Source of the DNA: Acetobacter orientalis
GTDB lineage: Bacteria; Pseudomonadota; Alphaproteobacteria; Acetobacterales; Acetobacteraceae
NCBI RefSeq assembly: GCF_000963965.1
Contig: NZ_BAMX01000039.1
Span: 1-62,342, forward strand
Length of the DNA stretch: 62,342 nt
Reading direction: 5' to 3'
Within the stretch, counting starts at the first letter, position 1; every line of letters begins with the position of its first letter. Below, in pieces: positions 34,548 through 44,178 of this stretch. The notes beneath the pieces were generated by a model that was given only the letters and a program-made list of their open reading frames with translations, searched no databases and was not told the DNA's origin. The position numbers and the translations under genes are program-made.

Positions 34548-36125
34548 TCAGTGGCGGAAATGACGCATACCAGTAAAGACCATGGCAATACCGGCAGCAT
34601 CTGCTGCGGCAATAACCTCATCATCACGGATAGAGCCGCCGGGCTGAATAACCGCGGTAGCACCTGCCGCCACAATGGTTTCAAGCCCATCAGCAAACGG
34701 GAAAAACGCATCAGAGGCCGCAACAGACCCTTGTGTAAGCGGTGCATCCTGCCCTGCGGCTTTTGCTGCTTCAGCGCTTTTGCTGGCTGCAATGCGTGCC
34801 GAATCGACACGGCTCATCTGGCCTGCACCAATACCAACGGTTGCGTTGTTTTTAGCGTAAACAATCGCGTTTGACTTAACGTGCTTTGCCACACGGAAGG
34901 CAAACATCAGATCTTCCATTTCCTGTGCTGAAGGGGCGCGCTTGGTCACCACCTTCAGAGACTCTGGAGTAATCTGCCCGTTATCGCGGGTTTGGGCCAA
35001 AAAGCCACCAGCAACAGAGCGCACAACCACACCAGCCGCAGCCGGGTTAGGCAGCGCGCCTGTTAGTAGCAAACGCAGGTTTTTCTTGCGGGCCAGAATA
35101 GCCTTGGCTTCTGCTTCCGCATCAGGTGCAACAATAACTTCTGTGAAGAGTGTTGCAATTTGCTCTGCCGTAGCTGCGTCCAGCGTACGGTTAAGGGCTA
35201 CAATGCCCCCAAAAGCAGAAACGGGGTCGCAACGCAGGGCGCTATGCCATGCCTCTACCAAAGACGTACCGGTTGCTACGCCACAGGGGTTGGCGTGCTT
35301 AACAATAACAACAGCAGGCTGCGTAAACTCAGCCACAGCTTCAAACGCAGCATCGGTGTCGTTAATATTGTTGTAAGAGAGCGCCTTACCTTGCACCTGT
35401 GTGGCAGTAGCCACGCCTGGGCGGGTGCTGCCATCACGGTAGAAAGCAGCCTGCTGGTGGGGGTTTTCACCGTAACGCAGCACTTCTGCACGCTGGCCTG
35501 CAAGGGTAAAGCGCTCTGGCAGGTCTATGTTAGCTTGCGCAGCAAACCATGTTGCAATAGCAGAATCATAAGCGGCAGTGCGGGCGTAAGCGGCACCAGC
35601 ATAGGCGCGGCGCTGCTCTAATGTGCTGCCACCAGCCTGTAGGGCTTCAATCAAGCCAGCATATTGCGCTGTGTCGGTTAGCACTACAACGTGGTCATGG
35701 TTTTTTGCAGCGGCGCGAATAAGGGCTGGGCCACCAATATCAATATTTTCAATGCAGTCTTCTGCGCCAGCGCCAGACGCCACGGTTTTTTCAAACGGGT
35801 AAAGATTCACGGCTACCAGATCGATAGGAGCAATGCCGTGCTCTTGCATTTGGCCAACATGCGCTGGCAGGTCTCTACGGCCTAAAATACCACCATGAAT
35901 TTGGGGCACGAGCGTTTTAACGCGGCCATCCAAAATTTCAGGGAAACCCGTATGATCAGAAACCTCGGTTACGGGCAGGCCAGCCTCACGCAAGGCTTTG
36001 GCTGAGCCACCAGTAGACAAAATTTCTGCCCCATGCGCGACCAAAGCGCGACCAAGGTCAAGCAGACCGGTTTTATCTGAAACAGAAATAAGGGCGCGGC
36101 GCACGGGCAGCGGGGTGTGGCTCAT
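34548..36125 (-). CDS. purH: Bifunctional AICAR formyltransferase/IMP cyclohydrolase
   Basis: A 525-residue enzyme for the last two steps of IMP synthesis. The N-terminal MGS-like cyclohydrolase part has [36 protein letters not shown] and the [19 protein letters not shown] signature (about residue 68). The C-terminal transformylase part has [14 protein letters not shown] (~215), [12 protein letters not shown] with the catalytic Lys/His (~270), and [12 protein letters not shown] near the end. The start ATG 36125 has AAAGG upstream. Single gene in the minus-strand run; guaA, another purine gene, is 11 kb away. Confidence 0.96.
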   Translation of the reverse strand: MSHTPLPVRRALISVSDKTGLLDLGRALVAHGAEILSTGGSAKALREAGLPVTEVSDHTGFPEILDGRVKTLVPQIHGGILGRRDLPAHVGQMQEHGIAPIDLVAVNLYPFEKTVASGAGAEDCIENIDIGGPALIRAAAKNHDHVVVLTDTAQYAGLIEALQAGGSTLEQRRAYAGAAYARTAAYDSAIATWFAAQANIDLPERFTLAGQRAEVLRYGENPHQQAAFYRDGSTRPGVATATQVQGKALSYNNINDTDAAFEAVAEFTQPAVVIVKHANPCGVATGTSLVEAWHSALRCDPVSAFGGIVALNRTLDAATAEQIATLFTEVIVAPDAEAEAKAILARKKNLRLLLTGALPNPAAAGVVVRSVAGGFLAQTRDNGQITPESLKVVTKRAPSAQEMEDLMFAFRVAKHVKSNAIVYAKNNATVGIGAGQMSRVDSARIAASKSAEAAKAAGQDAPLTQGSVAASDAFFPFADGLETIVAAGATAVIQPGGSIRDDEVIAAADAAGIAMVFTGMRHFRH

Positions 36126-36218
36126 AAACGGAGACCTTTCGCACGGCTAAAAGCTGTAAAGCCGCTGCTTACCCAACCTGCCGTGCAAGAGCAACCACCA
36201 CAAAGGCAGAACTGCCCC

Positions 36219-36932
36219 TTAACGGCGGGTAAATGTCCAGTAAAGCGGCTGCCGGCCCGCGGCAATGGCCTTGGCCTCGTACCGTGTAGGAAACCACCCT
36301 TGCGGGCGTTCTGTCACGGGTGGGGGGGCATCAAAATAGGGCTGGGCCCCCATCACCTCTTCAACCCATGCCTGGTAGGTTGGGTCGTCACTCGCTACAC
36401 GCCACACGGCACCGGGCTTAAGCACGCGGGCTACCAGCTCAACATTATGCGGGTGCACAAAGCGGCGCTTGGCATGCTTGGCTTTTGGCCACGGGTCAGG
36501 AAACATTAAAAACAACCGATCCACGCTGGCTTCAGGCATCGCCTTTAGCAGAATGCGGGCATCATCGTCCCACAACCGCAGCATATCGGGAATTGGCGCC
36601 GTGGCTTCTTCCTCAACCGGCACAAGGCGGGTGAGAAGAGAACATAGGCCATTATGAAAAACTTCAGAGGCAATATAGCCAACATCGGGGTGCGCATTAT
36701 GCTGCGCGTAGGAGTGCTCTCCGCCCCCAAAGCCAACCTCAAACCAAATTTGGGCTGGTTCTTTACCAAAACCCAGCTTTGGTGTGCCCGCTTTTTCAAG
36801 CGGGAAGCGCAGCCGAGGCAGCGCTTCTTCTAGCAAGCGTTCCTGACGAGGACGCAGCGGGTGCCCGCGTTGCCGCCCATACAACCGTTCGGGCGGCGGC
36901 TTGACATCTGGTGCGCGTACGTCCTCCGTCAT
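36219..36932 (-). CDS. trmB: tRNA (guanine-N7-)-methyltransferase
   Basis: A 237-residue SAM-dependent enzyme that makes m7G46 in tRNA. It shows the SAM-binding WFEVGFGGGEHSYAQHNAH (about residue 62), SEVFHNGLCSLL (~90) and the family hallmark LFLMFPDPWPKAKHAKRRF (~140), whose Asp and Lys contact the tRNA. It lies 21 bp downstream of metK, which makes its methyl donor, and the two probably share a transcript. Confidence 0.94.
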   Translation of the reverse strand: MTEDVRAPDVKPPPERLYGRQRGHPLRPRQERLLEEALPRLRFPLEKAGTPKLGFGKEPAQIWFEVGFGGGEHSYAQHNAHPDVGYIASEVFHNGLCSLLTRLVPVEEEATAPIPDMLRLWDDDARILLKAMPEASVDRLFLMFPDPWPKAKHAKRRFVHPHNVELVARVLKPGAVWRVASDDPTYQAWVEEVMGAQPYFDAPPPVTERPQGWFPTRYEAKAIAAGRQPLYWTFTRR

Positions 36933-36953
36933 GATCTCTGCAACCCTTAAACT

Positions 36954-38141
36954 TTAGCGGTTCAGGGCGCTACGCAGAGCGTCAACCAGGTCAGTCCGTT
37001 CCCATGTAAAGTTATCACGGGCGTCGTCTGGTGTACGGCCAAAGTGACCATAAGCTGATGTTTCAGCATAGATCGGGCGGTTAAGGCGCAGGTGCTTACG
37101 GATACCGCGTGGTGTCAGATCCATAACATCGCGCAGAATGCTGCCAAGGCGGGCTTCATCAACATCTTTGCCGGTTTCGTCCAGATCAACGTAGACAGAC
37201 AGCGGATGAGAGACGCCAATGGCGTAAGAAAGCTGAATGGTGCAACGGTCTGCAAGACCGGCAGCCACAACGTTCTTGGCCAGATAGCGGCAGGCATAAG
37301 CGGCTGAGCGGTCAACTTTCGTTGGGTCTTTACCAGAGAAAGCGCCACCACCATGCGGGGCTGCGCCACCGTAGGTATCAACAATAATTTTACGCCCTGT
37401 CAGCCCGCAGTCACCATCTGGGCCACCGATAACGAATACACCGGTTGGGTTTACGTAAAATTCTTTATCTTCTGGCATCCAGCCTTCTGGCAGCTGCTCA
37501 CGCACAACACCACCAAGGCGCTCACGCAGTTCGGCCTGATTAATGCCTTCATCATGCTGTGTAGAAATAACAACAGATGTCGCTTTAACAGGGCGGCCAT
37601 TAGAGTAATGCAGTGTGACCTGGCTTTTAGCATCTGGCTGCAGGCCAGCAACGCGTGCATCACCCGCGCGACGCAGGTCGCGAATGGTGTGCAAAATGCG
37701 GTGCGCATAGTAAATTGGAGCAGGCATAAGGGTATCTGTTTCGTTCGATGCGTAACCGAACATAATACCCTGGTCGCCTGCGCCTTCGTCTTTTTCACCG
37801 GCACTATCAACGCCAACAGCAATATCAGCGGACTGTGCGTGCAGGTAATTGGCGGCATCAGCCTTACGCCAGGAGAAACCTTCCTGATCGTAGCCGATAT
37901 CTTTTACGGCATCACGCGCTGCCTGAATAAGGCCTTCAGACGTGACAGAAGCCGGGCCACGTACTTCACCCGCCAGAATAATACGGTTGGTGGTGACCAT
38001 TGTTTCACAGGCCACGCGCGCTTCCGGGTCTGCGGCAAGGTAAGCATCAAGAACAGTATCGCTGATCCGGTCTGCAACCTTATCTGGGTGACCTTCAGAA
38101 ACAGATTCTGAAGTGAACAGGAAATCGCCGTCTTTACGCAT
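36954..38141 (-). CDS. metK: S-adenosylmethionine synthetase
   Basis: An approximately 395-residue enzyme forming SAM from methionine and ATP. Signatures are [20 protein letters not shown] at the N-terminus, the hexapeptide-type [12 protein letters not shown] (about residue 120) and [19 protein letters not shown] (~270, P-loop-like GGGAFSGKD). Start ATG 38141 is the family-typical point; an in-frame GTG at 38165 would add eight residues, and neither has a strong ribosome-binding site. The 273-bp region before it may carry leader regulation. I saw no known SAM riboswitch in it. trmB follows. Confidence 0.94.
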   Translation of the reverse strand: MRKDGDFLFTSESVSEGHPDKVADRISDTVLDAYLAADPEARVACETMVTTNRIILAGEVRGPASVTSEGLIQAARDAVKDIGYDQEGFSWRKADAANYLHAQSADIAVGVDSAGEKDEGAGDQGIMFGYASNETDTLMPAPIYYAHRILHTIRDLRRAGDARVAGLQPDAKSQVTLHYSNGRPVKATSVVISTQHDEGINQAELRERLGGVVREQLPEGWMPEDKEFYVNPTGVFVIGGPDGDCGLTGRKIIVDTYGGAAPHGGGAFSGKDPTKVDRSAAYACRYLAKNVVAAGLADRCTIQLSYAIGVSHPLSVYVDLDETGKDVDEARLGSILRDVMDLTPRGIRKHLRLNRPIYAETSAYGHFGRTPDDARDNFTWERTDLVDALRSALNR

Positions 38142-38331
38142 GATGGTGCCGTCTGCCCCACGCACTGTGAAATAGGAATTGTGAACGCCGCCCTAGAGAT
38201 AAGGCGACGGAACCGTGTGGCGGAATAGTGGGCAATGGTCAAGTGTATTGCGGCTATGCACGCAAAAGGACAAACCCCCAACCTGCATGCGCCAGACGCA
38301 TTACCCGCCTATTTAGCGCGGTTTTTCAGCC

Positions 38332-38358
38332 CTCAGCCCTTACCCTATAAGGGCTGAG
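38332..38358. other. Hairpin between dapB and metK
   Basis: CTCAGCCCTTA (38332-38342) pairs exactly with TAAGGGCTGAG (38348-38358) over a 5-base loop, and an extra CAGCCCT copy precedes it. No T-run follows on the minus strand, so it could be a dapB 3' end hairpin or part of a metK leader. Confidence 0.5.
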
Positions 38359-38414
38359 ATGGGCATGGATTATTTTTATTTACAAAAATAAACGTTAAAT
38401 TATTGCACACCCTT

Positions 38415-39209
38415 TTAAAGCGGTGGCAGGCCTAAAACATCTTCCATGCCGTAATAACCGGCGGGTTGCTCAGCCCCCCATTGGGCAGCCCGCACGGCAC
38501 CAGTGGCAAAAATGCGCCGGTTAAAAGCCCGGTGGCTTATGGTTATCTGCTCATCGGCTGAGGTGAAAAGCACCTCATGCTCACCCACAATTTGGCCACC
38601 CCGTAGGGCCGCAAACCCAATAGCACCTGTTTTGCGTGGCCCGGTATGGCCGTCCCGTCCGCTTTCGCGCACATCAGCCAAGGCAACACCACGCCCTTGC
38701 GCCACGGATTCCCCCAAGGCCAATGCCGTACCAGAAGGCGCATCAACCTTTTGCCGGTGGTGCATTTCCACAATTTCGGCATCATATGTTTCGGCGGGTA
38801 AAGCCTGCCCCATCATGAGTGCCAACCGAGAAACAAGTGTGACACCTGCCGAAAAATTAGCGGCATGCACCACCACGCATTTTTTAGCCGCTTCTCGCAC
38901 TGCTTTGCTCTGCTCTGGAGAAAGCCCAGTTGTGCCTAATACCCACGCTGTGCCGTGGGCTGCCACTGCTTTTGCATGCGCAATAGCGGTCTCTGCATGC
39001 GTAAAGTCTATAACCACATCGCTTATGGCAGCTAAATCAGCCAGGTCAGCAAAAACAGGCACCCCTTCGGGCACAGTGCTTACCGTAGCAGGATTGCGCG
39101 CTGTGCCGCCAGAAAGCACAGCCCCTGCGGCCTGCACTTCTTCAACCAATAATTGGCCTACACGGCCCGAAATACCGGCAATACCTACCCGCAAAGGCTG
39201 CTTTGACAT
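38415..39209 (-). CDS. dapB: 4-hydroxy-tetrahydrodipicolinate reductase
   Basis: A 264-residue NAD(P)H-dependent enzyme of the lysine/diaminopimelate pathway. It has LRVGIAGISGRVGQLLVEEV (cofactor loop, about residue 6), DFTHAETAIAHAK (~70), GTTGLSPEQ (~95), the catalytic EMHHRQKVDAPSGTAL with His-His-x-x-K-x-D-x-P-S-G-T (~150) and SHRAFNRRIFATGAVRAA near the end. ATG 39209 with GGGAG eight bases upstream is preferred to GTG 39218. It supplies meso-DAP for peptidoglycan and lysine. It lies 40 bp downstream of dnaJ. Confidence 0.95.
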   Translation of the reverse strand: MSKQPLRVGIAGISGRVGQLLVEEVQAAGAVLSGGTARNPATVSTVPEGVPVFADLADLAAISDVVIDFTHAETAIAHAKAVAAHGTAWVLGTTGLSPEQSKAVREAAKKCVVVHAANFSAGVTLVSRLALMMGQALPAETYDAEIVEMHHRQKVDAPSGTALALGESVAQGRGVALADVRESGRDGHTGPRKTGAIGFAALRGGQIVGEHEVLFTSADEQITISHRAFNRRIFATGAVRAAQWGAEQPAGYYGMEDVLGLPPL

Positions 39210-39248
39210 TTTAACCACTCCCTACTGGCCAGTTATACGTGGGCTTTG

Positions 39249-40409
39249 TTAGCTATTAGAGCCTTCAAAAAACTCACGCACACGGGCAAAGAAGCCAGAA
39301 TGTTCAGGGCTGCCTTTTACGTTTTCACCAGCTTCTTTTTCAAACTCTTCCAGGAGTTCACGCTGGCGCTTGTTCAGGTGCTGAGGTGTTTCAACCGTTG
39401 CCTGAATATACATATCGCCCCGCGCGCCAGACCGCAGAACCGAGAAACCTTTACCCCGCAGGCGGAACTGCGCGCCAGTTTGCGTACCAGCTGGAATTTT
39501 TACTTTTGCCCGGTTGCCATCAATCACCGGCACCTCAATTTCGGTACCTAGTGCAGCTTGGCCCATACGCAACGGCACACGGCAGAAAACATTGGCACCA
39601 TCACGCTGGAAAATAGCGTGTTCGGCAACAGAAACATGCACATACAGGTCACCGGCTGGTACACCTTGGCCACCGGCCTCGCCCTCACCCGTTACGCGAA
39701 TGCGCGTGCCGTCTTCAATTCCGGCGGGAATTTGCACAGAAATTGTACGTTCTTTTTCGACCGTACCAGCCCCGTGGCAGGCCTTACATGGGTCTTTAAC
39801 AATTTTACCCGAACCGTGGCAGGTTGGGCAGGGTCGCTCAACCACAAAAAACCCTTGGGCTGCCCGCACTTTACCCGCACCGTGGCAGCTTGGGCAGGTT
39901 TCTACACCGCTAGACCCATCGTTAGAACCTGTACCGTGGCAGCTCTCACAAGCTACACGCGTAATAACGCTCACATCTTTCTTGACGCCGGTAAAGGCTT
40001 CTTCCAGCGTAATTTCAACATGGGTTTGAATGTCGTTACCAGTGCGCGCACGGCCACCACCACCCCGGCGGCCACCCATCATATCGCCAAACATCTGTTC
40101 AAAGATGTCGCCTAAACCGCCAGCGCCTGCACCGCCAAAGCCACCAAACCCGCCAAAACCACCGGGGCCACCACCGCCACCTTCAAAGGCAGCATGGCCG
40201 TACTGGTCGTAAGCCGCCCGTTTTTGCTCATCTTTGAGAATATCGTAGGCTTGGTTAACGTCTTTAAACTTTGCCTCTGCCCCCGCATCACCCGGGTTAC
40301 GGTCTGGGTGATATTTCATGGCCATTTTACGGTAGGCTTTCTTGAGCTCATCAGCCGATGCTGTGCGGGAGACTTCAAGAATTTCGTAATAGTCTATTTG
40401 GGTGGCCAT
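39249..40409 (-). CDS. dnaJ: Chaperone protein DnaJ
   Basis: A 386-residue Hsp40 with the full type I layout: J domain with HPD in [11 protein letters not shown] (about residue 31), a Gly/Phe-rich region (~75-110), four zinc-finger repeats [24 protein letters not shown] and CKACHGAG (~145-215), and C-terminal client-binding domains. It stimulates DnaK ATPase and delivers unfolded proteins. It lies 153 bp downstream of dnaK on the same strand, with a strong hairpin in the gap. Confidence 0.96.
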   Translation of the reverse strand: MATQIDYYEILEVSRTASADELKKAYRKMAMKYHPDRNPGDAGAEAKFKDVNQAYDILKDEQKRAAYDQYGHAAFEGGGGGPGGFGGFGGFGGAGAGGLGDIFEQMFGDMMGGRRGGGGRARTGNDIQTHVEITLEEAFTGVKKDVSVITRVACESCHGTGSNDGSSGVETCPSCHGAGKVRAAQGFFVVERPCPTCHGSGKIVKDPCKACHGAGTVEKERTISVQIPAGIEDGTRIRVTGEGEAGGQGVPAGDLYVHVSVAEHAIFQRDGANVFCRVPLRMGQAALGTEIEVPVIDGNRAKVKIPAGTQTGAQFRLRGKGFSVLRSGARGDMYIQATVETPQHLNKRQRELLEEFEKEAGENVKGSPEHSGFFARVREFFEGSNS

Positions 40410-40471
40410 GAATGTCCTCTTACGGGGTTTTTGCCTCTTAAAGAGCGCAACATATGTCTAAATATGACAAA

Positions 40472-40501
40472 GGCGTCCGCCTTCCAAGAAGCGCGGACGC
40501 C
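40472..40501. other. Hairpin in the dnaK-dnaJ gap
   Basis: GGCGTCCGC (40472-40480) and GCGGACGCC (40493-40501) form a 9-bp GC stem with a 12-base loop. On the minus strand only three T's follow, so it is more likely an attenuator or an mRNA stability element that lowers dnaJ relative to dnaK than a full terminator. Confidence 0.55.
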
Positions 40502-40562
40502 AGAGAAAAATACTACGCTAACAGGGTGTTACCACCCTGCCACCGTGTCAGGTCGCGTCCGA

Positions 40563-42467
40563 TCAGGACTTTTTGTCGTTTACGTCTTCGAAGTCCGCAT
40601 CGACAATTTTGTCTTCATTTGGCTTGGCTTCAGCACCGCCAGCAGCAGCACCTTCTTCAGCCTGACCAGCTTTATACACAGCTTCACCAATTTTCATGGC
40701 GGCCTGTGTCAGACGTTCCGTAGAGCTTTTGATGGCTTCTGCATCGGTGCCTTCAAGAGCTTTTTTGGTGTCTGCAATTGCTGCTTCTGCCGCACTCTTA
40801 TCTTCTGCGGGCACTTTATCGCCTGCTTCAGACAGAGACTTTTCAACCTGGTGCACAAGGCTTTCAGCGTTGTTACGCACTTCAACCTGTTCGCGCTTGG
40901 CTTTATCGGCTTCAGCGTTTGCTTCAGCGTCTTTCACCATCTGCTCGATATCGCTATCAGACAGACCGCCAGAAGCCTGGATTTTGATCTGCTGTTCTTT
41001 ACCAGTTGCCTTGTCTTTAGCAGACACAGACACAATGCCGTTGGCATCAATATCGAAGGTCACTTCAATCTGGGGCACGCCACGCGGTGCGGGGGCGATA
41101 CCGGTCAGGTCAAAGTTACCAAGCAGCTTGTTATCAGCCGCCATTTCACGCTCGCCTTGGTAAACCTTAATGGTCACGGCGTTCTGGTTATCTTCTGCGG
41201 TAGAGAAGGTCTGGCTTTTCTTGGTCGGAATGGTGGTGTTGCGGTCGATCAGGCGGGTAAACACGCCACCAAGGGTTTCAATACCCAAAGATAGCGGGGT
41301 TACGTCCAGCAGCAGAACGTCTTTAACATCACCTTTCAGCACCGCACCCTGAATAGCTGCACCAATGGCCACCACTTCGTCTGGGTTTACGTTACGGGCT
41401 GGGTCTTTACCAAAGAAGCCTTTAACCGCTTCGATCACTTTTGGCATACGGGTCATACCACCAACGAGGATGACTTCATCCACTTCGGCAGCAGTAACAC
41501 CGGCGTCTTTCAGAGCAGCTTTGCAAGGTTCAAGCGTGCGCTGGATCAGATCGTCAACAAGGCTTTCCAGCTTTGCGCGGGTCAGTTTCAGCACAAGGTG
41601 CTTAGGCCCAGAAGCATCAGCGGTAATAAACGGCAGGTTGATTTCTGTTTCTTTGGAAGAAGACAGCTCAATCTTCGCTTTTTCTGCGGCTTCTTTCAGT
41701 CGCTGTAGAGCCAGCTTGTCAGAGCGCAGGTCAATGCCCTGTTCGCGCTTGAACTCATCTGCCATGTAACCAATGATGCGGTTATCAAAGTCTTCACCAC
41801 CAAGGAACGTATCACCGTTCGTGGCTTTCACTTCGATCACGCCATCAGAAATTTCCAGCACGGACACGTCAAACGTACCGCCGCCAAGGTCATAAACCGC
41901 AACCGTACCGCCGCTTTTCTTTTCCATGCCGTAAGCAAGGGCAGCAGCTGTTGGTTCGTTGATGATACGCAGCACTTCAAGACCAGCAATGCGGCCTGCG
42001 TCTTTGGTAGCCTGACGCTGAGCATCGTTAAAGTAAGCGGGAACCGTAATAACGGCCTGCGTCACTTTTTCGCCGAGGTAAGATTCGGCGGTTTCTTTCA
42101 TTTTGCCCAGAACGTCGGCAGAAATTTTTGAGGGGGGATATTTATTGCCGCGCGCCTCAACCCATGCATCCCCATTGTCACCTTTAACAATGGCGTAGGG
42201 CACCATTTCTTTGTCTTTCTGCACTGTCGCATCGTCGTAACGGCGGCCGATCAGGCGCTTAACAGCATAGAAAGTGTTTTCTGGGTTGGTAACAGCTTGG
42301 CGTTTTGCAGCCTGGCCCACCAGCATTTCACCACCTTCGGTGAAAGCAACCATAGACGGGGTGGTGCGGGCACCTTCGCTGTTTTCAATAACCCGGTTTT
42401 CGTTACCTTCACGTACAGCAACGCAAGAGTTGGTTGTACCAAGGTCAATACCAATAACTTTACTCAT
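40563..42467 (-). CDS. dnaK: Chaperone protein DnaK (Hsp70)
   Basis: A 634-residue Hsp70. It starts [15 protein letters not shown] (nucleotide phosphate loop) and has [18 protein letters not shown] (about residue 190), the [13 protein letters not shown] block (~335) and a [14 protein letters not shown] linker-substrate domain boundary (~390). The C-terminal lid ends in an acidic [12 protein letters not shown] tail like the EEVD-type ends of other Hsp70s. With DnaJ and GrpE it refolds proteins. A RpoH-type promoter lies 104 bp upstream. Confidence 0.97.
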   Translation of the reverse strand: MSKVIGIDLGTTNSCVAVREGNENRVIENSEGARTTPSMVAFTEGGEMLVGQAAKRQAVTNPENTFYAVKRLIGRRYDDATVQKDKEMVPYAIVKGDNGDAWVEARGNKYPPSKISADVLGKMKETAESYLGEKVTQAVITVPAYFNDAQRQATKDAGRIAGLEVLRIINEPTAAALAYGMEKKSGGTVAVYDLGGGTFDVSVLEISDGVIEVKATNGDTFLGGEDFDNRIIGYMADEFKREQGIDLRSDKLALQRLKEAAEKAKIELSSSKETEINLPFITADASGPKHLVLKLTRAKLESLVDDLIQRTLEPCKAALKDAGVTAAEVDEVILVGGMTRMPKVIEAVKGFFGKDPARNVNPDEVVAIGAAIQGAVLKGDVKDVLLLDVTPLSLGIETLGGVFTRLIDRNTTIPTKKSQTFSTAEDNQNAVTIKVYQGEREMAADNKLLGNFDLTGIAPAPRGVPQIEVTFDIDANGIVSVSAKDKATGKEQQIKIQASGGLSDSDIEQMVKDAEANAEADKAKREQVEVRNNAESLVHQVEKSLSEAGDKVPAEDKSAAEAAIADTKKALEGTDAEAIKSSTERLTQAAMKIGEAVYKAGQAEEGAAAGGAEAKPNEDKIVDADFEDVNDKKS

Positions 42468-42570
42468 TTATATACTCTCCTTCAGCGACCCCGCCTGGCC
42501 CGAAGCACCGGGTGAAGTCCTAATCTCTCTGCCTGCCTTATTGGGTCAGGCCTTGAGTGTTAAGTATGAT

Positions 42571-42597
42571 GTATGGCGTGCCCCTTCACGTTTCAAG
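42571..42597 (-). promoter_or_regulatory. RpoH (sigma32) heat-shock promoter of dnaK
   Basis: Reading the minus strand, CTTGAAA (42597-42591) and CCATAC (42576-42571) are separated by 14 bases. This matches the sigma32 pattern of CTTGAAA then CCCATnT, and lies about 104 bp before the dnaK start. Confidence 0.75.
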
Positions 42598-42663
42598 TAG
42601 AAGCAAGGGGCTAAGGGCAACAAAATTATTACCCTTTTATGCCATACGGCCCACTTGCCCGCT

Positions 42664-43266
42664 TTAGGCCGGGGCTTTGGCAACCACCACCATGGCGGGC
42701 TTAAGCAAGCGGCCATGAAGTGTCCATGTTGGGGTCCAGGCTTGCATAACTGTACCCGGCTCGTGCTCGGCGCTGGGCTGTTCTGCCATAGCTTGGTGCA
42801 GGTTGGCGTCAAACACCTTGCCCTGCGCGTCTTCACATTTAATGCCGTGGCGTTCCAGAATGGAGATAAAAGACCGTTCGGTGCTTTCAATGCCTTCGCG
42901 CATTTTCGTTAACACGCTGTCTTCGCCTTCCTGTGCGGCAGGCAGGCTGGATAAAGCGCGGCGCAGGTTTTCTGCGGCTTCAACCACATCGCGGGCAAAT
43001 TTTTGCACGGCGTACTGGCGGGCATCATCTACCTCGCGCTTGGCGCGGGCACGCAGGTTCTGGTTCTCGGCTTCTGCACGGAGCCATTTTTCTTTAAATT
43101 CTGCGGCTTCCTGCTCCAGCTTGCTGGCAGCACTTTCGTCCGCAGGGGCTGCGTCGGCCCCGTGCTCAGCAGTAGGGGCTGCTGCATCATGCAGGGGGGC
43201 TATTTGGTCGGTGTTGCCTGGCTCTGCCGCGGCGGCACCGGTATTGTGATCGGTATCGTGGGTCAT
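42664..43266 (-). CDS. grpE: Nucleotide exchange factor GrpE
   Basis: A 200-residue co-chaperone that releases ADP from DnaK. An acidic, Ala-rich N-terminus (residues 1-45) is followed by a long coiled helix (LEQEAAEFKEKWLRAEAENQ, about 50-85) and the conserved FARDVVEAAENLRRAL segment (~90). A beta-wing domain contains LERHGIKCEDAQGKVFD and ends near LLKPAMVVVAKAP. It precedes dnaK by 196 bp; dnaK also has its own heat-shock promoter. Confidence 0.93.
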   Translation of the reverse strand: MTHDTDHNTGAAAAEPGNTDQIAPLHDAAAPTAEHGADAAPADESAASKLEQEAAEFKEKWLRAEAENQNLRARAKREVDDARQYAVQKFARDVVEAAENLRRALSSLPAAQEGEDSVLTKMREGIESTERSFISILERHGIKCEDAQGKVFDANLHQAMAEQPSAEHEPGTVMQAWTPTWTLHGRLLKPAMVVVAKAPA

Positions 43267-43456
43267 GCCCTAAGAAGTAAGCAACCCACCTAAAGCCGAC
43301 AAGCCCCAGCCGTTTTTTTCGATAACGATTTTACAAGCCTCTTAACCCGTGCTTCAAAAACACTCGGTAAGGTCATACGACAGCCTGTAGTGCAAACGCT
43401 TAAACCCGCGTATGCTGTAAGGCTTGCACTTTTGGCGAGGAAGGAACACGCAGACA

Positions 43457-44170
43457 ATGGTAGAGCGTACCAAGCAGACGATTGCGCTGGTTGATGACGA
43501 CCGCAACATCCTGACCTCGGTACAAATGACATTGGAAGCCGAGGGCTTTCATGTTCGCACCTATACCGACGGCGAATCGGCCTTACAGGGCCTGACCGCC
43601 TACCCTGTTGATCTGGCTGTGCTGGATATTAAAATGCCCCGCATGGACGGCATGGAACTTCTGCAACGGCTGCGGGCGCGCTCACACCTGCCCGTTATTT
43701 TTCTGTCTTCCAAAGACGAAGAAGTAGACCAGCTTATGGGCCTGCGCCTTGGCGCAGATGACTACATTACCAAGCCGTTCTCACAACGCCTGCTGCTTGA
43801 GCGCATTCGCGCCCTGCTACGCCGTAATGAAGCCAGCCGCGCAGAGGCCTCTGGCACGCCAGTGGGTGGCGCTTTAACGCGCGGCTCGCTGTCTTTGGAC
43901 GAATTACGCCACAAATGCACATGGAACGGCCAAGATGTCCCGCTTACCGTAACAGAGTTTTTGCTGGTTAAAACGCTGGCCCTGCGCCCCGGCCTTGTTA
44001 AGTCCCGCGACCAGTTGATTGACGCCGCCTACGGAGACACGGTGTATGTTGATGACCGCACCATAGACAGCCACATTAAACGGGTGCGTAAAAAATTCCG
44101 TCAGGTTGATGACAACTTCAACCAGATTGAAACGCTCTACGGTATTGGTTACCGCTACCGCGAAGACTGA
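43457..44170 (+). CDS. chvI: Response regulator ChvI (OmpR family)
   Basis: A 237-residue regulator. The receiver has Asp13-Asp15 in LVDDDRN, the phosphorylated Asp57 in [13 protein letters not shown] and the Lys of KPFSQR (about residue 108). A linker leads to a winged-helix OmpR-type domain ending [11 protein letters not shown]...YGIGYRY. ATG 43457 with AAGGAA upstream is chosen over an in-frame codon at 43424. It pairs with the sensor ChvG eight bases downstream. In alphaproteobacteria this system responds to acid and envelope stress, a natural fit for an acid producer. Divergent from grpE. Confidence 0.9.
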   Translation: MVERTKQTIALVDDDRNILTSVQMTLEAEGFHVRTYTDGESALQGLTAYPVDLAVLDIKMPRMDGMELLQRLRARSHLPVIFLSSKDEEVDQLMGLRLGADDYITKPFSQRLLLERIRALLRRNEASRAEASGTPVGGALTRGSLSLDELRHKCTWNGQDVPLTVTEFLLVKTLALRPGLVKSRDQLIDAAYGDTVYVDDRTIDSHIKRVRKKFRQVDDNFNQIETLYGIGYRYRED

Positions 44171-44178
44171 ACACGGCC

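Noticed and set aside
38166..38331. Known SAM-type riboswitch before metK
   Set aside because: The key motifs of SAM-I, SAM-II and SAM/SAH classes were not found; only generic hairpins are visible.
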